The notes below the pieces were generated by a model. That model was given only the letters and a program-made list of their open reading frames with translations. It did not search any database and had not been told where the DNA came from. 64,000 nt of DNA from a bacterium. Its GTDB lineage: Bacteria; Myxococcota_A; Bradymonadia; UBA7976; UBA1532. The position numbers and the translations under genes were made by a program. Of the stretch, positions 54,139 to 62,971 are shown piece by piece (the stretch's first letter is position 1; the number at the start of each line of letters is the position of its first letter). The stretch is from NCBI GenBank assembly GCA_030427205.1, contig JAUHXC010000015.1, positions 166,095 through 230,094 of the forward strand, given 5' to 3'.

Positions 54139-56024
54139 CAGGCGCTCCGATCCAGCCGGCGGCCGATGGCCTGGGTGGTGCGATCGAGGGCGATGGCCAG
54201 CGCGACGATGCCCAGCCCGGCGGTGAAGCCCTGGCCCACGTCGAGCTTCTGGATGCCGAGCAGCACCTGCTCGCCGAGCCCGCGGGCGCCGATCATCGAG
54301 GCGATGACCACCATCGACAGCGCCATCATCGTGGTCTGGTTGATGCCCGCCATGATGGTCGGCAGGGCGAGCGGCAGCTGCACGTCGACGAGCAGCTGCC
54401 GGCGGTCGGCCCCGAACGCGATCGCCGCCTCGCGCACCTGCGCGTCGACCTGACGGATGCCCAGATCGGTGAGCCGGATGAGCGGGATGACCGCGTAGAT
54501 CACCGTCGCGAAGAGCGCCGGCACCTTGCCCAGGCCGAAGAGCATCAGCGCCGGGATGAGGTAGACGAAGCTGGGCATGGTCTGCATGGCGTCGAGCAGC
54601 GGCAGCATGCCGGTGCGCAGCCGGTCGCTGCGGGCCATGGCCACCCCCAGCGGCAGGCCGATGATCAGCGAGACCAGGATCGAGATCAGCATCAGCGCCA
54701 GGGTCTGGATGGCCAGCGGCCACAAGCCGAGGGCGACGATCGAGCCCAGCGAGGCCGCGATGACCGCCGGCAGCCGCCAGCCGGGCTGCACGACGTGGCC
54801 CAGGCCGACGCACAGCAGGATGAACAGCCACCACGGCAGCCAGAGCAGACCCTCTTCGCTCCACGATACGAGCTGCAACAGCGGGACACCCGCGAGGTCG
54901 AACCAGGCGCCGTAGTCGGCGACCAACGCCTCGACGAAGCGGTTGATCGGGCCGGCGATGTCGATCGGCGGGCGGTCGTCGCGGGCCTCGGCCTCGACCA
55001 GCGCCGCCGCGACCCGCTCGGCCACGTCGGCCGGCACCCAGGCCCGCCAGAGGTCGGGTCTGGCGGTCAGAAAAGCGCGGGCGGCGTCGTCGATGGTGCT
55101 GCCCTCGTTCTCTTCGAGGTGCAGCAGCGCGTCGCTGACGATCGCGTTGGTGGTGCGGTAGTTGCGGATGAACTCGGCGACGACCGGCGCCTTCTCGATG
55201 AAGGCCCGGTGAGCGCCTTTCTTGATCGCGATCACCGGATACGCGGTCGCCCGCGTCGGCGACGGCCCCTGCAAGGCCTCCCAGATGTGGCGGTCGAACG
55301 CGGGCTCTTCGAGCATCACCAGGTCGAACTTGCCCAGCACCCAGGTCGGGCCCCAGTAGTAGGTGAGGATCGGCTCGCCCCGGGCGTAGGCGGCGGCGAT
55401 GGCCGAGGCCAGCGCGGCACCGGTGCCCGGGCGAAAGTTGGTATACAGCTCGTCGAGCCCGTAGATGCGCAGCTTGTGGGTATTGAGCGTCTCGCAGGTC
55501 CAACCGAGAATGCAGTTGTAGAACCGGCCTTTGCCGGGCACCTCGGGGTCGGCGAAGAGATCGGCGTAGCGTTTGAGATCGTCGACGTGCTTCAGATCGG
55601 GCGCGCGCGGTGGGATGCCTCGGGCCGGGTCCCCTTCCATGACATAGCGCGGCACGAAGAAGCCCTGGATGGCATCGGGGAAGTTGATGCCCAGCTCGAC
55701 CACCGCGCCTTCGGCGACCAGCCCCTCCCAGAGCTCTTTGTTGTTCTCGGCCCAGACCTCCATATAGAGGTGCACGTCGCCGCGGGCCAGCGCGGTGAGC
55801 ATCGGCACGGTGCTGCCGGGAATGAGATCCGTGCGGCAGCCATAGCCTTCTTCGAGGATGAAGCGGGACACCGCGTTGTGAAAGCGGCTCGAGTCCCAGT
55901 CGAGGCCGGCGAAGACGATGGGCTCGGCGGTGTCGCAGCGGGTCTCGGCGGTCGCGTCGGCCGGGCAGAGCGACGTCGCGAGCCCCAGGGCGATCAGAGC
56001 GGCGGCGATGGACGGGCGCGGCAT
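54138..56024 (-). CDS. Fused substrate-binding protein and permease of a betaine-type ABC transporter (ProX-ProW)
   Basis: A 628-residue fusion. A signal peptide (ends near DATA-ET) leads into an OpuAC/ProX-like binding domain (about 35-320) with LDWDSSRFHNAV, EVWAEN and YYWGPTWVL, the aromatic-rich pattern of quaternary-amine receptors. A hydrophobic permease follows from about residue 385 (LWLPWWLFILLC) with the ABC coupling loop EAAIAFGADRRQ. Most systems encode these as two proteins or fuse them in the opposite order. The ATPase gene is coupled downstream. Confidence 0.9.
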   Translation of the reverse strand: MPRPSIAAALIALGLATSLCPADATAETRCDTAEPIVFAGLDWDSSRFHNAVSRFILEEGYGCRTDLIPGSTVPMLTALARGDVHLYMEVWAENNKELWEGLVAEGAVVELGINFPDAIQGFFVPRYVMEGDPARGIPPRAPDLKHVDDLKRYADLFADPEVPGKGRFYNCILGWTCETLNTHKLRIYGLDELYTNFRPGTGAALASAIAAAYARGEPILTYYWGPTWVLGKFDLVMLEEPAFDRHIWEALQGPSPTRATAYPVIAIKKGAHRAFIEKAPVVAEFIRNYRTTNAIVSDALLHLEENEGSTIDDAARAFLTARPDLWRAWVPADVAERVAAALVEAEARDDRPPIDIAGPINRFVEALVADYGAWFDLAGVPLLQLVSWSEEGLLWLPWWLFILLCVGLGHVVQPGWRLPAVIAASLGSIVALGLWPLAIQTLALMLISILVSLIIGLPLGVAMARSDRLRTGMLPLLDAMQTMPSFVYLIPALMLFGLGKVPALFATVIYAVIPLIRLTDLGIRQVDAQVREAAIAFGADRRQLLVDVQLPLALPTIMAGINQTTMMALSMVVIASMIGARGLGEQVLLGIQKLDVGQGFTAGLGIVALAIALDRTTQAIGRRLDRSA

Positions 56025-56100
56025 GCCTCGGCATACACCGCCGAGCCGCCCATCACAAGGTGGCCCGGAGGCTGGGGATCAGCGGCTTCGCGCCCCGCCG

Positions 56101-56601
56101 TCAGTGGTCGTGGTCGTGGCTCTGGCCGGCGACGTGCACCACCATCTGCAGCAGGGTCTGCGGCACGCCGTCGAAGGAGAAGGTGTAGGTCCCGGCGGGC
56201 AGCTCGACGTGATAGACCACGCCGGCGAGCTCGCAGCTCGCCGGATCGGTCTCGACCATCGACGGCTCGACGGCGGCGCCCTCGGCGTCGGCCATGCCGA
56301 ACTCGAACTCCTGATCGAAGATGAGGAAGTGCGTGCCGCCCTGGCTGACGTAGTCGAGCTGGCCGCTGTGCCCCATCGCCCCTTCGGTCAGGGTCATGTC
56401 GTAGCGGGTGTGGAAGGTCTCGCTGGTCGGCGGATCGTCATTGTCGATCTCGAGGGCGACCTCGGGGCCGAACTCCATGTGCTTGCAGCCCTCCGCGACC
56501 TGATCGACGTCGTCATGGTGGTGGTCGCCGTGATCGTGCTCGCAGGCGGCGAGGCCCAGGCCCAAGCACAGAGCGAAGGCGGCGGTCATCAGAGACTTCA
56601 T
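56101..56601 (-). CDS. His/Asp-rich lipoprotein, probable metal-binding
   Basis: A 166-residue lipoprotein with signal peptide and lipobox LAAC. AGGAGG lies 5 nt before ATG 56601. The lipidated Cys is followed at once by EHDHGDHHHDD, and the C terminus ends SHDHDH, so both ends can bind Zn, Ni or Cu. The core (GTHFLIFDQEFEFG, ELPAGTYTFSFDGV) looks beta-rich. It is divergent from a beta-barrel gene with a CxxCxC start, suggesting a joint role in metal handling. I do not recognise the family. Confidence 0.82.
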   Translation of the reverse strand: MKSLMTAAFALCLGLGLAACEHDHGDHHHDDVDQVAEGCKHMEFGPEVALEIDNDDPPTSETFHTRYDMTLTEGAMGHSGQLDYVSQGGTHFLIFDQEFEFGMADAEGAAVEPSMVETDPASCELAGVVYHVELPAGTYTFSFDGVPQTLLQMVVHVAGQSHDHDH

Positions 56602-56737
56602 GCGGTCCTCCTGGTTCGGCCCTCGATAGCGCAGATGGCGCGGACGGGGCAACGGGTAGAACTCACGGCGGCATCCTGCCGCACCCGCGACAACACGCCA
56701 CCTTGCGGCGCGCGTGCCGGGGTTGTATCCCGGGGCC

Positions 56738-57625
56738 ATGCTGCGCCCGCTCGCTCCCCTCGCCGTGTTCACCGCGCTGCTGGCCCTGCCGGCGACGGCC
56801 GCCGCGTGCGCCGCCTGCGCGTGCGGAGATCCGACCCTGACGGTCATGGGCACCGGCAAGAGCTTCGGCGGACGGCTGCGGCTGTCGAGCGAGTGGCGGC
56901 GCCGTGCGGAGCGCGCGCCGGGCACCTTCGGCGAGACCCGCATCGTCGAGGACCGCGTCGTCTTCGGGACGAGTTGGGCCCCGCTGGACGCCCTGCAGAT
57001 CGGCTTGACGGTGCCGGTGGTCGACCGCACCGTCGAGACGGCCACGCTCGCCCGCCACCGCGCGCTGCACATCGGTGATATCGATCTGCTCGGCCGCTGG
57101 ATCGTCGTCGGCGCGCGCGGCCGGGCCACCCATCAACTGGGGCTGACCGCGGGGCTGCGCCTGCCCACCGGCCCGGAGTCGACCGACGCCGAGGGCCGCC
57201 CGCTGCCGCTCGACGCGCAGCCGGGCAACGGCGCGTTCATGCCTTCGGTCGGCGTGTGGTACGGGCTGTTCGCGCACCCCTGGTCGGGGCATCTCTCCGT
57301 TTCGGGGGTCTTCTCGGGCGAGGGCTACGCCGCGTTCACGCCGGGCGCAGCGGGCTTGCTGACCGCCTTCGGCCAGTACCAGTGGGGCACGGCGTTCGCG
57401 ACCCGCCTGGGCGTCGACGGCCGCTGGACCGGGCGCGACGCCGACGGCGGGGTACCCATCGACGCGTCGGGCGGGCCGACGGTCTTCGGGCTCGTCGGCG
57501 GTCTGGCCGAGGTGACGACCGACGTCCTGGTGCACGCCACGCTGCGCTGGCCGCTCGTCGACGCCCGGCAGAGCGGCGAGCGGGCCGAACCGTCGGTCGC
57601 GCTGGGGGTGACGCTCGATCTCTGA
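56738..57625 (+). CDS. Putative outer-membrane beta-barrel with N-terminal Cys motif
   Basis: A 295-residue exported protein. The signal peptide is followed by CAACACGDPTLTVMG, a CxxCxC motif that could bind a metal. The remainder alternates polar and hydrophobic residues in many strands (GLTAGLRLPTGPE, AFATRLGVDGRW) and ends VALGVTLDL, as beta-barrels do. It is divergent from the His-rich lipoprotein. ATG 56738 gives a clean signal peptide; upstream in-frame starts do not. Transport substrate not known. Confidence 0.78.
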   Translation: MLRPLAPLAVFTALLALPATAAACAACACGDPTLTVMGTGKSFGGRLRLSSEWRRRAERAPGTFGETRIVEDRVVFGTSWAPLDALQIGLTVPVVDRTVETATLARHRALHIGDIDLLGRWIVVGARGRATHQLGLTAGLRLPTGPESTDAEGRPLPLDAQPGNGAFMPSVGVWYGLFAHPWSGHLSVSGVFSGEGYAAFTPGAAGLLTAFGQYQWGTAFATRLGVDGRWTGRDADGGVPIDASGGPTVFGLVGGLAEVTTDVLVHATLRWPLVDARQSGERAEPSVALGVTLDL

Positions 57626-57666
57626 GGCTCGGCGGCCCCGCGCGACGGCGGACGGAGCGGCAAGAC

Positions 57667-58605
57667 TCAGAGCAGCGGGGCCTCGGGCTCGAAGTCGATC
57701 TTGTCGAAGCCGAGTCGCAGCTGCCCGACGCCCTTGCGCCGCTCGATCAGCTCGAAGATGCCGCTCTTGGCCATACGCCCGCGCAGCCGACAGACGTACA
57801 CGTCGACGGTGCTCGGGTCGACGCCGAGCTCGGACGCGACGAGGTCCATATGCGTCAGCCCGCGGTCGTTGGGGTCGGTGCGGGTATCCTGGGCGAACTC
57901 CCGGGCGAGCAGCCACAGCAGGCGCAGGGCCCGGCTGCGCGGCACCCGCCGGGCGCTGTTCTTCGAGAGCACCGAGACCACCGGTCGCTGGAAGGTACCC
58001 CCGACCCGCAGGCGCTTGCCGACGGTGACCGCCAACCCCTGGGTCTCGTCGGGTGGCATCGGCAGCGAGAGCCGCCACGGGTGGCCATCGACGACGATCA
58101 CTTCGCGATCATCCACCGGCCGCACGCCGGCGTCGTCTTCGAGCGTCCAATGGGGAAACCCGCGAAAGACCATCACCCGCGGGTCGTCGGCCGCGGGCAG
58201 GCCGAGCGCGTCGTCGACCGCTTCGACCCGCAGCTGGGGATCGACGAGCGACTCGGCGAACGCCTGCGGCGGCCCGTCGGCGGCGAGCCACCAGCGGTTC
58301 TCCGGATCACCGAACGCCAACGCGACCACCGCCGGCAGCCGGGTCTCGACGCCCGGGTCGATGCGCTTGCCGTCGACGAAGGTGCCGTTGGTGCTCGCCA
58401 GATCGCGGACGCTCCACGCCTTGCCGTCCCAGCGCAGGACCGCGTGCTGGACCGAGGCCCGGCTGTGCTCGACGCGGATGTCGTTGCCCGCGTCGCGGCC
58501 GATGCTGTTGGTGACCCGCAGCGGCACCGCGCGTGCGTTCCGCCGATCGCGCAGGACCGGCAATGGAAGAGCGACGGGCTGCGGCGGCTCGGACGTCAGC
58601 GGCAT
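57667..58605 (-). CDS. FHA domain - winged-helix transcriptional regulator
   Basis: A 312-residue protein from ATG 58605. Residues about 15-95 form an FHA phosphothreonine-binding domain: SIGRDAGNDIRV, SRASVQHA and DLASTNGTFVDG. The C-terminal part (about 220-300) is a winged-helix DNA-binding domain of OmpR/SARP style (LVASELGVDPSTVDVYVCRLRGRM, GVGQLRLGF). Such regulators are usually controlled by Ser/Thr kinases, so the kinase at 48979 is a candidate partner. It is convergent with the beta-barrel gene. Target genes are unknown. Confidence 0.87.
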   Translation of the reverse strand: MPLTSEPPQPVALPLPVLRDRRNARAVPLRVTNSIGRDAGNDIRVEHSRASVQHAVLRWDGKAWSVRDLASTNGTFVDGKRIDPGVETRLPAVVALAFGDPENRWWLAADGPPQAFAESLVDPQLRVEAVDDALGLPAADDPRVMVFRGFPHWTLEDDAGVRPVDDREVIVVDGHPWRLSLPMPPDETQGLAVTVGKRLRVGGTFQRPVVSVLSKNSARRVPRSRALRLLWLLAREFAQDTRTDPNDRGLTHMDLVASELGVDPSTVDVYVCRLRGRMAKSGIFELIERRKGVGQLRLGFDKIDFEPEAPLL

Positions 58606-58724
58606 GGCATCAGTCTGACGGGGCGGCGGCCGCCGATCAACGGACCCGTGCGCCACCGACGACCGGCCTGATGTATCTTGCCCCGGGGCGCCCACCGTCG
58701 CGCCCAGCCACTCTGGAGGTCATC

Positions 58725-59321
58725 GTGCGCGCGCGCCTCGTCCCCTCACCCGCTCCGCTCGCCGTGCTCTCGGCGGTCGCCATCACCATCGCGCTGCTGA
58801 CCGCGGCCCATGGCGCGCCGGTCCCGCCGTCGAACCACATCGGCATCGCCGCCGGCGGGCACCTCGTCGTGACCGATTGGGAGGCGGGCCTCAGCGACGC
58901 GGCCGGGCAGCCGCTCTCGCCGGAGGGCAACGGCTTGTTCCGCCTGCGGCTGGGCCGGCAGTTCAACAGCTGGTTCGGGGCCGAGGCCGCCCTGGGCTAC
59001 ATGCCGCTCGACGCTGGCGAGACTCTCGGCACCGGGCTGATCTACGACGGCGACCTGCTCATCAACCTCAAGCAGGGGCCGGTCATGCCGCTGCTCATCC
59101 TGGGGGGCGGGGCGTACCACGTCTTCGACGGCAAAGGCGGCAGCGACCTCGACTGGCAATTCCACTACGGCTTCGAATTGCGCGGCACGATCAACCGGCG
59201 GCTCGCGGTACGCGGCGGGCTGCGCCATACCTTCGCCGACAGCCTCGAAGCCGATCAGGACCTGTCCAACCACATCGAGGTGACCGTCGGCTTCGACGTG
59301 CTCTTCGGCGCCGCCGACTGA
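58725..59321 (+). CDS. Small outer-membrane beta-barrel protein (OmpA/OprF-like barrel)
   Basis: A 198-residue exported protein from GTG 58725, with TGGAGG 5 nt upstream; an ATG further up would give a poor leader. A signal peptide (ends near AAHG-AP) leads into eight or so predicted strands with aromatic ends (LFRLRLGRQFNSWFGAEAAL, WQFHYGFELRGTI) and terminates VTVGFDVLFGAAD. It resembles small OmpW/OprF-type barrels. It is convergent with xerC. No function can be assigned. Confidence 0.8.
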   Translation: MRARLVPSPAPLAVLSAVAITIALLTAAHGAPVPPSNHIGIAAGGHLVVTDWEAGLSDAAGQPLSPEGNGLFRLRLGRQFNSWFGAEAALGYMPLDAGETLGTGLIYDGDLLINLKQGPVMPLLILGGGAYHVFDGKGGSDLDWQFHYGFELRGTINRRLAVRGGLRHTFADSLEADQDLSNHIEVTVGFDVLFGAAD

Positions 59322-59355
59322 AGCGCCGCTGGCCCGACAGCGCCAGCCAGACGCC

Positions 59356-60282
59356 TCAGCCTTGCCCGCGGGCCCGCGGGTGGGCCCGATCGTAGACCTG
59401 CATCAGCGCCTGCAAGTCGACGTGCGTATAGCGTTGAGTCGTCGACAGCGAGGCGTGGCCCAGCATCTCCTGGATACTGCGCAGATCGGCGCCGCTGCCC
59501 AGCATATGGGTCGCGCAGGCGTGGCGCAGCCAGTGGGGCGTGGCCCCCGCCTCGGCGCACGCCGGCCGACACTTCTCGACGAGGCGCTGCACCGAGCGCG
59601 CGCTGAGCCGGCCGCCGTTCTTGTTGCGAAACAGCGCGGTGGGGTGGCCGCCTTTGCCCTTCATCTGCGGCCGCAGCACCAGCCACGCACGCAGCGCGGC
59701 GACGGCGTGACGCCCGATGGGCACGATGCGCTCCTTGTTGCCCTTGCCCAGCACCCGCACCGTGCCCTGGCCCAGATCGACGTCGGTGAGGTCGATGCCC
59801 ACCAGCTCGCTCACCCGCAGCCCGCCGCCATAGGCCAGCTCGAGCAGCGCGCGATCGCGGGCCGCCGCCGGGCCGTCGCCCGCCGGGGCCTCCATCAGCC
59901 GGGCCGCGTCGTCGGCCGAGAGAAAGCGCGGCGTGCGCTTGGGCTGCTTGGGCGTGCGCACCCGGGTGGTGGGATCGACCGCCAGCCGCTCGTCGCGCAC
60001 CAGGAACCGGAAGAACGCGCGCACCGCCGCCAGCTTGCGGGCGATGGTCGTCGGCGCGAGCCCGTCTTTGTGCAGACCGGCCATGTAGCGCCGCACGTCG
60101 CGCGCGCTCACCGCCGCCGGGTCGAACGCTCCGTCGTCCGCTGCGGCGCGGGCGTGGGCCACGAAGAACGCCAGGTCGCGCAGGTAGCCGTCGACCGTGC
60201 GCGGGCTGGCCCGCTTCTCGTGGCGCAGATAGCGCTCGAAGGCGCGCAGGTCGGGGTGGATCGGATCGCGGTCGTCGCTCAT
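59356..60282 (-). CDS. xerC: Tyrosine recombinase XerC/XerD type
   Basis: A 308-residue site-specific recombinase, probably acting on chromosome dimers at dif. The core-binding SAM-like domain spans 8-100. Catalytic residues are Arg156, Lys180, His250, Arg253, His276 and Tyr285, all present, with the Xer C-terminal YDRAHPRA. It lies 57 bp after trmFO on the same strand, the trmFO-xerC order seen in many bacteria, which supports xerC over a phage integrase. Confidence 0.93.
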   Translation of the reverse strand: MSDDRDPIHPDLRAFERYLRHEKRASPRTVDGYLRDLAFFVAHARAAADDGAFDPAAVSARDVRRYMAGLHKDGLAPTTIARKLAAVRAFFRFLVRDERLAVDPTTRVRTPKQPKRTPRFLSADDAARLMEAPAGDGPAAARDRALLELAYGGGLRVSELVGIDLTDVDLGQGTVRVLGKGNKERIVPIGRHAVAALRAWLVLRPQMKGKGGHPTALFRNKNGGRLSARSVQRLVEKCRPACAEAGATPHWLRHACATHMLGSGADLRSIQEMLGHASLSTTQRYTHVDLQALMQVYDRAHPRARGQG

Positions 60283-60339
60283 CGCGCCAGTGTAGGACGA
60301 ATGCCTACACGATGCGAGTTCACGCGGTACCGCGGGCGA

Positions 60340-61680
60340 TCAGCCCTCGAGCCGGGGCGCCGTCTCGGCCCACCAGCCCGCCAGGTCATGCTGCGCCCGC
60401 TGAGACATACGCAGGCGCCGGTCGCGCTTCTTCTCCCGGCGCCGCTTCTCCACCGGCGGGAAGAAGCTCCAGTTGAGGTTGCTCGGGCTGTAGTCGCTGA
60501 GGATGCCGTCGGCCCGCAGATGACGCCGGAGCGCACCGAACGCGGTGGTCGGCGGCGGCACCGGCGCGTCGAGGCCGCGCAGCTTCGCCAGCACATGCCA
60601 CGCGACGAGCAGGCCGCAGGCCGTCGACTCTACGTAGCCCTCGACGCCGGTGATCTGGCCGGCGAAGTACAGCGCGGGATCGTCGTGGAAGTGCAGCGCG
60701 TCGCTCAAGAGGCTCGGGCTGTGCAGGTAGGTATTGCGGTGCACGCTGCCGAAGCGCAGGAACTCCGCCTTCTCGAGCCCCGGAATCGTGCGGAAGATGC
60801 GCTTCTGCTCGGGATAGCGCAGCCGGGTCTGAAAGCCGACCATGTTCCAGGCGGTCGCCTCGCGGTTCTCCATACGCAGCTGCACCACCGCGTGGGGCTG
60901 CTCGCCCGTGCGCGGATCGGTCAGCCCCACCGGCTTGAGCGGGCCGAACGACAGCGTCTGCGGCCCGCGCCCGGCCATCACCTCGATGGGCAGGCAGCCC
61001 TCGAAGAACTTCGCGTCCTCGAAGCTGTGGGCGCGCACCTTGTCGCCGTCGATCACCGCCTGCACGAACGCGGCGTATTGCTCTGCGCTCAGCGGGGCGT
61101 TGGCGTAGTCGGCGCCGTCGCCCTTGTCATAGCGGCTCTGACGCCAGACGACGTCCCAGTCGATGCTGTCGGCGTCGATGATCGGGGCGATGGCGTCGTA
61201 GAAGGCCAGGCTCTCGCGCCCGGCGCGGGCGGCGATCGCCTTGGCCAGCGCCGAGTCGGTCAGCGGGCCGGTGGCGATGACCGACAGCCCGTCGGGGATC
61301 TCTTCGACCACCTCGGCGACCCGCTCGATGAGCGGCTCGGCCTCGATCGCGGCGGTGATGGCGTCGGCGAATCGCTCCCGATCGACCGCCAGCGCGCCGC
61401 CAGCGGGCACCGCGTGCACGTCGGCGGCGGCCATGATCGCGCTGCCGACGTGGCGCATCTCCCACTTGAGCAGGCCGATCGCGTTGCCCACGTCGGCGGC
61501 CCGGAAGCTGTTGGAGCACACCAGCTCGGCCAGCTTGTCGCTGGTCTGGGCCGGCGTGCGCTTGAGCGGCTTCATCTCGAGCAGGCGCACCGGCACCCCG
61601 CGGCGGGCGAGCTGCAGGGCCACCTCGCAGCCGGCGAGGCCGCCGCCGACGACGGTCACGGGGGTCTGGGCGTCGCTCAT
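60340..61680 (-). CDS. trmFO: Folate/FAD-dependent tRNA (uracil-5-)-methyltransferase
   Basis: A 446-residue flavoprotein that makes ribothymidine 54 in tRNA using methylene-tetrahydrofolate. The FAD-binding VVGGGLAGCEVA is at about 10-20. The conserved ELVCSNSFRA carries Cys55, and FEGCLPIEVMAGRG, MVGFQTRL and YVESTACGLLVA match the family. ATG 61680 follows GGAGG; further-upstream starts are not supported. Length and position next to xerC and dprA are as usual. Confidence 0.96.
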   Translation of the reverse strand: MSDAQTPVTVVGGGLAGCEVALQLARRGVPVRLLEMKPLKRTPAQTSDKLAELVCSNSFRAADVGNAIGLLKWEMRHVGSAIMAAADVHAVPAGGALAVDRERFADAITAAIEAEPLIERVAEVVEEIPDGLSVIATGPLTDSALAKAIAARAGRESLAFYDAIAPIIDADSIDWDVVWRQSRYDKGDGADYANAPLSAEQYAAFVQAVIDGDKVRAHSFEDAKFFEGCLPIEVMAGRGPQTLSFGPLKPVGLTDPRTGEQPHAVVQLRMENREATAWNMVGFQTRLRYPEQKRIFRTIPGLEKAEFLRFGSVHRNTYLHSPSLLSDALHFHDDPALYFAGQITGVEGYVESTACGLLVAWHVLAKLRGLDAPVPPPTTAFGALRRHLRADGILSDYSPSNLNWSFFPPVEKRRREKKRDRRLRMSQRAQHDLAGWWAETAPRLEG

Positions 61681-61785
61681 CGCATCCTCCGTCTGGCCGA
61701 CGGCCCATGGCGACCGTCGGGCCGCGGATGATGACCCATGGCGCCGGCGGATGAAAGGGCCCGGTGCCGGCCCCCACAACCGGTG

Positions 61786-62862
61786 TCAGGCGCGGGCGTA
61801 GCGCCCGCCGGGCACGGCCCTGAGCACGCCGTCGAGCTCGAGCACCGTCGCCGCCTGCAACGCGACGTCGATCGACAGGCCGGCGTCGGCGGCGAGCTCG
61901 GCGATGGGTCGGGCCTCGACCGAGCAGACGAGCCACAGCGCGCGGTGGTCGGGCGCCATGCCATCGGCCCGCCGCGGATCGGGCTCAGCCAGCGGCGCGG
62001 CGTCTTCGGCCCAACCGTCGGCGGCGGTCAGCAGCCGGGCGCCCTCGTCCACCAGCGCATGACAGCCGGCATGCAACGGCGCGTCCATCGGGCCGGGACA
62101 GACGAAGACCGGGATCCCCCGTTCGAGGGCCGCCCGCGCGGTGTGCAGGGCGCCGCTCTGCCGCCCGGCCTGCACCACGACCACCGCCGCCGACAAGGCC
62201 GCGATCCACGGGTTGCGGCGGGGGAAGGTCCAGCGGGCCGCGCCCTGATCACAGGGGAAGGGCGAGACGACGGCCCCCCGCCGGCTCGCGGCGTCGAACA
62301 GCGCGCGATGGGCCGCCGGCGACGGCCGCTCGAGGCCCGAGCCGAGCACCACGACCGTGCGCCCGCCGGCGTCGAGCGCAGCGCTGTGGGCCGCGTGGTC
62401 GATGCCGAACGCGCCACCCGAGATCACCGCCCGGCCGCGGGCCACCGCCGCCTCGGCGACCCGCCGGGCCACGTCGAGCCCATAGCGGTCGGCCCCGCGG
62501 GCCCCGACTATGGCGAGGCCGTCGTCGATCAGGGTGCCGCGACCGCGCAAGATGCCCGCCGGCCATTGGGGGCCCCAGCGGCGGTCGAGCGGGGTGAGAA
62601 ACCACGCGCCGAGCCGTTCGAGCGCCGTCCGCTCGGCGGCGACGCGAGCGGCGAAGCGCGGGTCGTGCGCCGCCGCGCGCCAGCGGGTGCGCGCCTGACG
62701 ATCGAGCGCCGGCGGCGGCCAGTCGGGCGGACAGCCGGGGTCGGTGCGCAGCTGGCTCAGGCGGGCGGCGACGGCGCGCTCGGCGGAGACGCCGGGCACC
62801 AGCGCGCTGGCGAGCAGGTGCTGGCGGGCGCTGTCGCCCCACGGGATCGGGCGGGTGCTCAT
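61786..62862 (-). CDS. dprA: DNA processing protein DprA/Smf
   Basis: A 358-residue DprA that loads RecA on incoming single-stranded DNA during transformation. The Rossmann-like core shows LAIVGARGADRYG, VISGGAFGIDHAAHSAAL, FPRRNPWIAALS and QSGALHTA. A C-terminal winged helix (IAELAADAGLSIDVALQAATVLELDGVLRA) is present. topA, which usually follows dprA in this cluster, is absent; 105 bp separate it from trmFO. A structured minus-strand RNA unit ends 54 nt upstream of its ATG and may control it. Confidence 0.94.
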   Translation of the reverse strand: MSTRPIPWGDSARQHLLASALVPGVSAERAVAARLSQLRTDPGCPPDWPPPALDRQARTRWRAAAHDPRFAARVAAERTALERLGAWFLTPLDRRWGPQWPAGILRGRGTLIDDGLAIVGARGADRYGLDVARRVAEAAVARGRAVISGGAFGIDHAAHSAALDAGGRTVVVLGSGLERPSPAAHRALFDAASRRGAVVSPFPCDQGAARWTFPRRNPWIAALSAAVVVVQAGRQSGALHTARAALERGIPVFVCPGPMDAPLHAGCHALVDEGARLLTAADGWAEDAAPLAEPDPRRADGMAPDHRALWLVCSVEARPIAELAADAGLSIDVALQAATVLELDGVLRAVPGGRYARA

Positions 62863-62916
62863 CGGCCGCCCCGCGCGTCGCGGGCCAGACGCCGACCTCT
62901 TCGGATGTGGTGTTCG

Positions 62917-62971
62917 AAAAAAAGAAACCCCCCGGGCTTTGTGGCGACCGAAGGCCGCCCCCAGGGGGTTC
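62917..62971 (-). terminator. Intrinsic terminator of the structured RNA, upstream of dprA
   Basis: The outer stem GAACCCCC/GGGGG(G)TTTC (62964-62971 with 62924-62933) encloses a UUCG-type inner hairpin and is followed by a seven-T run (62917-62923) on the minus strand. Its 5' arm can instead pair over 9 bp with 63188-63196. Confidence 0.72.

Noticed and set aside
53317..56034. One long minus frame joining proV to the region upstream
   Set aside because: ProV homology begins at ATG 54138. The frame upstream of it is a shadow of the receptor-permease gene.
59356..60282. Tyrosine recombinase as evidence of an integrated phage or island
   Set aside because: It has Xer-type length and C terminus, and sits next to trmFO as housekeeping xerC does. 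No tRNA, att repeat or phage gene is nearby.
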